Shown: positions 6,067 to 10,887 of the stretch, piece after piece | Layout of the letters: every line of letters starts with the position of its first letter | How positions within the stretch are numbered: position 1 is the stretch's first letter | Made by a program: the position numbers and the translations under genes | Assembly: GCA_035718045.1 (NCBI GenBank) | Contig: DASTHV010000026.1 | Span: forward strand, 1 to 11,839 | From: DASTHV01 sp035718045 | GTDB taxonomy: Bacteria > Patescibacteriota > Saccharimonadia > Saccharimonadales > UBA10212 | DNA: 11,839 nt | Direction of reading: 5' to 3' | Notes under the pieces: generated by a model | Told to the model about the DNA's origin: nothing | What the model saw: only the letters and a program-made list of their open reading frames with translations | Database searches by the model: none

Positions 6067-6136
6067 CACAAATTCTCCTCTTATACTTACAAAACCCTGT
6101 AAACGAAGAGGCTAGCTAAATCATTCACTCATTTTA
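6067..6136 (-). promoter_or_regulatory. glyA promoter and leader with SD-hiding hairpin
   Basis: The minus strand has an extended -10 TGT-TAAAAT (TAAAAT at 6131-6136), giving a leader of roughly 55-60 bases. In the leader, CCTCTT (6106-6111) pairs with AAGAGG (6077-6082), and inside it TTTAC (6099-6103) pairs with GTAAG (6086-6090) around an 8-base loop. The outer stem covers most of the AGAGGAG ribosome site. It is shorter than, and does not look like, the known THF or glycine riboswitches. Confidence 0.45.
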
Positions 6137-6173
6137 ACAGTATTGGTTATGTAAGATAGTTGTTAAAAATATA

Positions 6174-6203
6174 TTGGAAACTATATACCTCGGGTGATAT
6201 TAT
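6174..6203 (+). promoter_or_regulatory. murA promoter
   Basis: -35 TTGGAA (6174-6179), 18-base spacer, -10 TATTAT (6198-6203). The expected start site leaves about 3-4 bases before the ATG at 6214, with no ribosome site. Confidence 0.5.
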
Positions 6204-6213
6204 CTTTGCAGAA

Positions 6214-7737
6214 ATGCACGAAACTAATGAGAAAATTGGCCGCTTAATTTACCAAATAAGACAAGAGCGCGGCCTTACTCAGGCGGCTTTTGCCCGCCAG
6301 CTTGGTACCAGCCAGTCGGCGGTCAACCGTATAGAGCACGGCAAGCAGAACCTTAGCCTAGACACGCTGGGCCGTATCAGCGACGTATTAAACAAACAGT
6401 TAATTTCGCTTAGCGGCAGCGCTATTAACCTGCGGGTAGAGGGCGGCTATGAACTATGCGGCGAAATCGAGCTCAAGACTTCCAAAAACGCCGCGGTAGC
6501 CATTTTGTGTGCCAGTCTGCTCAATAAAGGCACCACCAGACTAAAACGGGTGGCCCGTATCGAAGAGGTTAACCGGATTATAGAAGTACTGACCAGCATT
6601 GGTGTTCAAGTTAAGTGGCTGCCGAATAATGATTTGGAGATCAAACCGCCAAAGAAACTGTCATTGGAAAATATGAATAAGGACGCTGCCCGTAAAACCC
6701 GCAGCGTGTTGATGTTTATGGGGCCGTTACTGCATGATTACCTGTCATTTAAAATTCCCTACGCCGGCGGCTGCAAACTGGGCACGCGTACGGTGGCTCC
6801 GCACTTGTTCGCCCTGGAGCCCTTTGGGGTGAATGTGGTCGCCCATGACAAACACTACAACGTGACCGTCAATAAAACAGCCCCTAAAGAGCGCATTATT
6901 CTTTACGAACAAGGCAACACGGTTACCAATAACGTTTTGATGGCTGCCGCTGGCGTTGACTCCACCACTGTAATCCAGTCGGCCAGCGCCGATTACATGG
7001 TTCAGGACCTGTGTTTATTCTTACAAAAGCTGGGTGTTCAAATCGACGGAATTGGCTCGCCGGTGCTGACCGTCAAAGGCTTATCTTCGATTAAGAAAAA
7101 TGTCACCTACGAGCCAACCGAGGATCCGATTGAAGCGATGATGTTTATTTCGGCGGCGGTGACTACCAATTCCAAACTGACGATTAAGCGGGTGCCGATT
7201 TATTGGATCGGCCTGGAGTTACTCAAACTCAAGAAGATGGGCATCCGGATAGATATCGGGCCAACCTATAAAGCCGCCAACGGTGTGATTGATTTGGCGG
7301 ACATCACGGTCCATAAACACGAAGGAAACCTAACGGCTCTGGAAGAAAAACTCCACCCAAACCTTTGGCCTGGAATCAACCCGGATAATATTCCCTATTT
7401 TGTGCCGATCGCCTCGCAGTGCAAGGGCCGGACTTTAATTCACGACTGGATGTACGAAAACCGGGCGATTTACTTTACCGAAATGACCAAGATCGGCATG
7501 AATATCGAACTGGCCGACCCGCACCGGGTTTATATTCAAGGACCCAACACATTCTCGCCGGCCGATGTTGTCTGTCCGCCGGCCCTGCGCCCCGCCAGTT
7601 TACTGCTAATCGGTATGTTAGCCGCCGACGGCATCTCCATGTTGCGCAATGTTTATACCATAAACCGTGGTTATGAAGATCTGGCCGAACGGTTAAACAG
7701 CCTCGGCGCTCACATCACTGTGGTCCACGAAGTCTAG
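6214..7737 (+). CDS. murA: HTH-MurA fusion (UDP-GlcNAc 1-carboxyvinyltransferase)
   Basis: The enzyme part transfers enolpyruvate from PEP to UDP-GlcNAc, the first committed step of peptidoglycan synthesis. Counting from the ATG at 6214 (507 residues), residues about 6-62 are a complete XRE-type HTH (IGRLIYQIRQERGLTQAAFA, GTSQSAVNRIEHGKQNLS), followed by the EPSP-synthase-like MurA body (about 72-507). Visible sites: SKNAA (Lys91-Asn92, substrate binding), GGCKLGTRTV with the PEP-binding Cys (187) that is also the fosfomycin target, DPIEAMMF with the catalytic-type Asp, and the final LRPASLL and INRGYEDLAERL segments. Normal MurA is about 420 residues, so the HTH is an addition. An upstream TTG at 6160 is open but lies within the promoter. 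Divergent from glyA. Confidence 0.93.
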   Translation: MHETNEKIGRLIYQIRQERGLTQAAFARQLGTSQSAVNRIEHGKQNLSLDTLGRISDVLNKQLISLSGSAINLRVEGGYELCGEIELKTSKNAAVAILCASLLNKGTTRLKRVARIEEVNRIIEVLTSIGVQVKWLPNNDLEIKPPKKLSLENMNKDAARKTRSVLMFMGPLLHDYLSFKIPYAGGCKLGTRTVAPHLFALEPFGVNVVAHDKHYNVTVNKTAPKERIILYEQGNTVTNNVLMAAAGVDSTTVIQSASADYMVQDLCLFLQKLGVQIDGIGSPVLTVKGLSSIKKNVTYEPTEDPIEAMMFISAAVTTNSKLTIKRVPIYWIGLELLKLKKMGIRIDIGPTYKAANGVIDLADITVHKHEGNLTALEEKLHPNLWPGINPDNIPYFVPIASQCKGRTLIHDWMYENRAIYFTEMTKIGMNIELADPHRVYIQGPNTFSPADVVCPPALRPASLLLIGMLAADGISMLRNVYTINRGYEDLAERLNSLGAHITVVHEV

Positions 7738-7776
7738 ATATTCACAGAAACTAAGCATAAGTATTATACAATAATA

Positions 7777-7866
7777 TTGACATTCTGTAATTAATATCCA
7801 TAATTAAAAATATTAATTAAGGTGGTCTTCCGGGTGGGCTAAAGGGCGGCCTACTAAGGAGGAATA
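7777..7866 (+). promoter_or_regulatory. Strong promoter, leader and ribosome site of the surface operon
   Basis: -35 TTGACA (7777-7782, consensus), 16-base spacer, -10 CATAAT (7799-7804), then a G-rich leader of about 56 bases and a perfect AAGGAGG (7856-7862) four bases before ATG. This is the strongest expression signal in the window and fits an abundant surface protein. The leader has a repeated GGGC but no convincing hairpin. Confidence 0.7.
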
Positions 7867-8760
7867 ATGAAAAAAATTCTAGCAACTTTAATTGCTGGGG
7901 TAGCTATGGTATTGGTACCCGCTGGCGCGGCCTTTGCCTGGAGTTACGGGCTAACGGGAACTGGCGAATGCCAACCGGACGGCTCTTTCCAGATTTCCTG
8001 GAAAATCAACAACTCATCAGAGAGTAAAGCTCTGGTAGTTACTTCATCAAACCGAGATGTAGTGAAAGTAGGCGATAGCGTGCCAGCTTACCATTCACAA
8101 ACATTCACGGAAACAGTCGATGGTACTAAGGCTGGTTCGTTTACCTTAAGCCTGAAAGCCAACTGGCCGGGCGGTGATACCAACCAGGTTTCTCAGAGCT
8201 CTACAGTACACCTATGGGAGGCTTGTCAACAGCCGCCTACACTGACAGTACATAAAACCACCAACCCAGCAGGTGACCAAACAAGCTTTATGGTAACTGC
8301 GGCTACCACAGACGGAGCGATTTACGGTGGCGCTACCCAGAACATCATGGATGGCGGCACAGTTGTTTACAAAGTTAAGGCCGGTGGCACATATTCTGTT
8401 ACCGAGCAAACAGTTAACGGCTGGACTATGACCAGCAACAGCTGCCAAAACCTGACCGTGGGCAAAGTACATGAAGACATTGTTACTTATCATCACGATG
8501 AGGACAGCGATCAGCCTGTAAATGTTGACTGCGCAATCGTAAACACTAAGAACGTTACTCCACCTACTGGCGGACAGGGCGGCGGCGTAGTTTTGGGAGC
8601 AACCACTACTACTCCTCAAGTCCAGGCCCCAACTGGTGGCGTTGGCGCTGGATTCGGTGGGGCATCTAGCACTACTAGCGTAGCAGCGCTTGTTGGCTTA
8701 GTCGGATCGCTTGGTTCAATCGGATATGGTATCCGACGCATGAGCAAGCACCAGCTCTAA
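7867..8760 (+). CDS. Secreted, C-terminally anchored surface protein (likely sortase substrate)
   Basis: A 297-residue protein with a clear signal peptide (MKKILATLIAGVAMVLVPAG, probable cleavage after AFA near residue 24). The mature part has two beta-rich regions: about 25-120 (Ig-like appearance, SFQISWKINNSSESKALVV) and about 127-225, whose LTVHKTTNPAGD...YKVKAGGTYSVTEQ pattern resembles the prealbumin-like/SpaA-type fold of Gram-positive surface proteins. Four or more cysteines (GECQ, EACQ, NSCQ, VDCA) could form disulfides. A Gly/Thr-rich linker leads to QAPTGG (253-258), then a hydrophobic segment (about 272-289) and a basic tail GIRRMSK. This is the layout of a cell-wall sorting signal, with APTG in place of LPxTG. 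The sortase gene follows after 15 bases. The ligand or partner is unknown. Confidence 0.8.
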   Translation: MKKILATLIAGVAMVLVPAGAAFAWSYGLTGTGECQPDGSFQISWKINNSSESKALVVTSSNRDVVKVGDSVPAYHSQTFTETVDGTKAGSFTLSLKANWPGGDTNQVSQSSTVHLWEACQQPPTLTVHKTTNPAGDQTSFMVTAATTDGAIYGGATQNIMDGGTVVYKVKAGGTYSVTEQTVNGWTMTSNSCQNLTVGKVHEDIVTYHHDEDSDQPVNVDCAIVNTKNVTPPTGGQGGGVVLGATTTTPQVQAPTGGVGAGFGGASSTTSVAALVGLVGSLGSIGYGIRRMSKHQL

Positions 8761-8775
8761 ACAAAGAGGCAACCA

Positions 8776-9666
8776 GTGACAACTGGTAAAAAATCACCAA
8801 ATTCTAGGCAGTCGGCAATCAGCCGGCTGTCTAGCCTTTGGCGGCCAAAAAAGACCGAGGCGGGTGAACGACGCGTCCGCCGATACCAATTGCGCATCAC
8901 GCCCAATAAGGTCCTGTTGATTAATGCTCGTAAATTTAGAACCCAATCGGCCAATCGTTCTAAACTCCTCCGGCAGTGGGTTGTGCCTTTCGGCTGGTTC
9001 GGCGTCAAGGAACTGGCGGTGGTTTATAAAAAATCAAGCCGACGTGTAACAGCTAGCCCACACCTTCATTACGGTCGGGCCATTACGGCGGCGGCTTTGA
9101 TTATAGGTATAGCCGGTGCGATTTTTTTTGGTTTCAATATTCATCAGCCCAGAGCCTTAGAGCCGGTTACCACTAATACGCATGTTATAAAACAGCCAGT
9201 TAAAGACAATTCAAAAATCTTGGCGAAGTCGATGCCGGTTAAGCTCGATATTCCGGCGATCGGTGTCGACACATCCATAGTGACCTTAGGTCTAAACGCC
9301 GACGGGTCAATGCAGACGCCCGATAACATTTATCAAGTCGGCTGGTATAAATATTCACCAACCCCGGGCCAGTTGGGTCCAGCCGTTATCGCCGGGCACG
9401 TTGATAACTACAAGGGTATCGGCGTGTTCTTTAGGCTTAGAGAACTACAACCTAATGACGTCGTGGAAGTCACTCTGGCTAACGGTTCAATCGCCAAATT
9501 CCGGGTCTATAAGGTGGAGATTTATCAAAAAAACGGATTTCCAACCAATGAAGTTTATGGCAATATCAATTACGCTGGGATACGTCTTATTACCTGCGGC
9601 GGTGTGTTCAACCACCAGACCGGCGACTACGAATCGAACATCGTAGCTTACGGTTCTTTGATTTGA
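8776..9666 (+). CDS. Sortase family transpeptidase
   Basis: Membrane-bound cysteine transpeptidase that would cut a sorting signal and join the protein to a nucleophile on the envelope. In its 296 residues, 1-100 are a long, very basic cytoplasmic region, 103-121 a membrane helix, then a linker and the sortase barrel (about 153-296) outside. Motifs: VKLDIPAIGVDTSIV, GWYKYSPTPGQLGPAVIAGHVD with His208, and IRLITCGG with Cys274; the spacing resembles class F/class D-like sortases. No arginine follows the Cys: the end reads YESNIVAYGSLI, so the usual third catalytic Arg is not evident. Start is GTG with AGAGG six bases upstream. It is the second gene of the operon with its presumed substrate. 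Confidence 0.88.
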   Translation: MTTGKKSPNSRQSAISRLSSLWRPKKTEAGERRVRRYQLRITPNKVLLINARKFRTQSANRSKLLRQWVVPFGWFGVKELAVVYKKSSRRVTASPHLHYGRAITAAALIIGIAGAIFFGFNIHQPRALEPVTTNTHVIKQPVKDNSKILAKSMPVKLDIPAIGVDTSIVTLGLNADGSMQTPDNIYQVGWYKYSPTPGQLGPAVIAGHVDNYKGIGVFFRLRELQPNDVVEVTLANGSIAKFRVYKVEIYQKNGFPTNEVYGNINYAGIRLITCGGVFNHQTGDYESNIVAYGSLI

Positions 9667-9667
9667 T

Positions 9668-9814
9668 TCACGGTTTTATATAAAACGAAATGGCAGCGCC
9701 GGCAACACCGGACAGGCAAAAAATTACGCCTAACGTGACGGCTCGCGCGATTCCAAACAAAACCCTCAAGAATAAACCCCCTTTAAAAACAAAAAGTGTG
9801 ACGATTGCTGCCAC
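9668..9814 (-). CDS. Small hydrophobic membrane protein, 48 aa
   Basis: A short frame with protein-like composition: VAAIVTLFVFKGGLFLR, then LFGIARAVTLGVIF, then SGVAGAAISFYIKP and TGA. It is almost wholly hydrophobic, with Lys/Arg at spaced positions, and would form one or two membrane helices. Codons (GCC, GGC, GTC) match neighbouring genes. The stop (9668-9670) is one base from the sortase stop, the same tight convergent layout as 4788/4789. Start is GTG at 9814: six bases upstream is a weak TATGTT, and further up a good promoter, TTGCCA (9861-9866), 15 bases, TATAAT (9840-9845), giving about 19 bases of leader. A perfect palindrome GTTTTATATAAAAC (9673-9686) lies at its 3' end. No family recognised; the reality of the gene is not certain. 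Confidence 0.5.
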   Translation of the reverse strand: MAAIVTLFVFKGGLFLRVLFGIARAVTLGVIFCLSGVAGAAISFYIKP

Positions 9815-9894
9815 ACCCTAAACATAAGTTGTATACACAATTATACTACATATGCTTTTATGGCAAAGTGATTGGCTAACTTAAGGTGTACTTT

Positions 9895-9903
9895 TGATAT
9901 AAT
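9895..9903 (+). promoter_or_regulatory. Orphan extended -10 promoter
   Basis: TGA-TATAAT at 9895-9903, a perfect -10 with TGn extension; a possible -35 TTGGCT (9873-9878) has a long 19-base spacer. No ordinary gene follows on the plus strand. A GTG seven bases downstream (9911) opens a 13-codon frame that stops at 9952, and a tRNA-like segment begins at 9953. Confidence 0.5.
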
Positions 9904-9952
9904 CACAGAGGTGATTGCTGGCAGAGGATGCGGAGGCGTCCATCTGAGATGA

Positions 9953-9985
9953 GCGGGGTTCGTATATAGGTTAATAGTTTATCAG
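9953..9985 (+). pseudogene. tRNA-Gly-like 5' half (remnant or unusual RNA)
   Basis: The plus strand reads GCGGGGTTCGTATATAGG onward. Aligned without gaps to the first 25 bases of the tRNA-Gly(TCC) on the other strand, 17 match, including GCGGG at the acceptor, TCGTATA at positions 8-14 and GG of the D-loop. No anticodon arm, T-arm or CCA follows: the sequence runs straight into the 3' end of the opposite-strand tRNA-Gly. It is preceded by a promoter and two small hairpins (AATCAC-AGAG-GTGATT at 9901-9916, GGATGC-GGAG-GCGTCC at 9926-9941). Likely a truncated tRNA gene or an uncharacterised small RNA. Confidence 0.3.
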
Positions 9986-10060
9986 TGGTGCGGGTGGGGA
10001 GAGTCGAACTCCCATGGCTGGGTTGGAAACCCAGAGTAATAGCCGTTATACGACACCCGC
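9986..10060 (-). tRNA. tRNA-Gly (anticodon TCC)
   Basis: Minus-strand cloverleaf: acceptor GCGGGTG/CACCCGC, D-arm GTAT...ATTAC, anticodon stem CTGGG/CCCAG around TTTCCAA (anticodon TCC, reads GGA), T-stem GGGAG/CTCCC with TTCGACT loop, discriminator A, encoded CCA (9986-9988). Its promoter, TATAAT on the minus strand at 10078-10083 with a TTGAAG-like -35 near 10099-10104, overlaps the end of the upstream gene. Confidence 0.95.
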
Positions 10061-10078
10061 TAAGCTTTATTAAAATAA

Positions 10079-10744
10079 TTATACTTGATTTAAGGCCCCT
10101 TCAATCCAGCCGCTAATCCGCCTAAATAAGACTACCCCTTTCTTAGGATCTCCTCGGCTTATTACGCTGACGTGAGCTGTTCCGTAGGGCAATTTACGAT
10201 TATGGAGTTCGGTTTTATTAAGACGCCTATCGACGCTTGTCTTTCTAAAATTAGCGGCCGGCAGCCCAGTAAGCCCCTGCCAGAAATCTATAGCCTCGGT
10301 TTCACTATTATCGGGATAGAGATGGAGGCGGACGGTAATATTTTCATTTGTTAACCCGCAAATATTTTTTAGCCATTTAATTCCTATAGCAATTACTGCC
10401 GGGTCTGAATTTATAATTCTGATGCTTTCTATGGTTTTAGACCCTTCTCCTATATATAGTCCGATGCCCAGCATCCATAAATCTCTGTCCGAAAGTTTAC
10501 CAATTTCTTTGATGCCTATTTTCTTATACTTTTTAATATTTTTAACTTTTTGGTTATGCCTTATAGCCCCCGACTTTATGGGTCCGTATTTTACTCTTTC
10601 AATAACAGCTTTGTTGGGCTTAAAAGGCCTATCTCTGAACCAGTAGCTCATAGTGCTCACTGGCACTCCTATGGCTTGGTTTATCATGTTGTAAGAATAA
10701 CCTTGGTCTCGAAGTTTTTCCGCCTCTATTCTTAAAGTGTTCAT
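10079..10744 (-). CDS. HTH plus LAGLIDADG-like protein (possible homing endonuclease)
   Basis: A 221-residue basic protein. Residues about 4-40 form a helix-turn-helix (EAEKLRDQGYSYNMINQAIG, STMSYWFRD), followed by a Lys-rich linker and a domain beginning LWMLGIGLYIGEGSKTIESI. The GLYIGEGSK stretch fits a single LAGLIDADG-type motif with its acidic residue, and INSDP, KWLKNICGL, RLHLYPDN and FWQGLTGLP fit the following strands and helices. Single-motif members act as homodimers; family members are DNA endonucleases, but some are only DNA-binding proteins. There is no host intron or intein: it is freestanding between tRNA-Gly and tRNA-Arg, in sequence visibly richer in AT than murB or glyA, suggesting transfer. 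The start ATG is six bases after TATACT, so it is leaderless. Confidence 0.65.
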   Translation of the reverse strand: MNTLRIEAEKLRDQGYSYNMINQAIGVPVSTMSYWFRDRPFKPNKAVIERVKYGPIKSGAIRHNQKVKNIKKYKKIGIKEIGKLSDRDLWMLGIGLYIGEGSKTIESIRIINSDPAVIAIGIKWLKNICGLTNENITVRLHLYPDNSETEAIDFWQGLTGLPAANFRKTSVDRRLNKTELHNRKLPYGTAHVSVISRGDPKKGVVLFRRISGWIEGALNQV

Positions 10745-10750
10745 ATCAAC

Positions 10751-10792
10751 AGTATATATATATTAAGATATGGTTACAACTTCTGTTATACT
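10751..10792. promoter_or_regulatory. Back-to-back promoters: LAGLIDADG-like gene and tRNA-Arg(TCT)
   Basis: Minus strand: -35 TTGTAA (10774-10779), 17-base spacer, -10 TATACT (10751-10756), 6 bases to the ATG at 10744. Plus strand: -10 TATACT (10787-10792) with a weak TTAAGA 18 bases upstream, giving about a 12-base leader before the tRNA at 10811. The two promoters overlap. Confidence 0.55.
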
Positions 10793-10810
10793 GAGGTCGT
10801 GGGCGCCGGC

Positions 10811-10887
10811 GCCCCGGTAGCTCAGTTGGATAGAGCAGGAGACTTCTAAGCTCAAGGTCGCAGGTTCGAATCCTGCCCGGGGTACCA
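10811..10887 (+). tRNA. tRNA-Arg (anticodon TCT), chimeric-looking anticodon stem
   Basis: Acceptor GCCCCGG/CCGGGGT, D-stem GCTC/GAGC, T-stem GCAGG/CCTGC with TTCGAAT loop, discriminator A and encoded CCA (10885-10887). The anticodon loop is CTTCTAA (anticodon TCT, reads AGA). The anticodon stem is GGAGA on the 5' side and GCTCA on the 3' side: only the three central pairs form, with G-A at 27-43 and A-G at 31-39. The 3' strand would pair perfectly with TGAGC. The spacing of all arms is standard, so this is a real tRNA gene; whether it is still fully active is unclear. Confidence 0.85.
10844..10887 (+). other. Probable element attachment end (att) in the 3' part of tRNA-Arg
   Basis: The anticodon-loop-to-CCA part of the tRNA directly adjoins, and is overlapped by, a serine recombinase gene, and its stem half does not match the 5' half. 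This fits recombination within the anticodon loop, with the 3' part supplied by an element extending to the right. The other end is outside the window, so the exact crossover cannot be fixed. Confidence 0.45.

Noticed and set aside
6160..6213. 18-codon extension of HTH-MurA from a TTG
   Set aside because: Overlaps the predicted -35/-10 boxes, has no ribosome site, and lies outside the HTH domain.
7756..7771. Minus-strand TATAAT followed by ATG upstream of the surface gene
   Set aside because: Only 4 bases apart, and the frame runs antisense through the end of murA with no protein-like features.
9785..9816. Minus-strand terminator-like GTGTG/CACAC hairpin followed by TTTTTGTTTTT
   Set aside because: Only 5 bp with an 11-base loop, and it falls inside the start of the 48-aa frame, where the T-run codes for Phe/Leu/Val.
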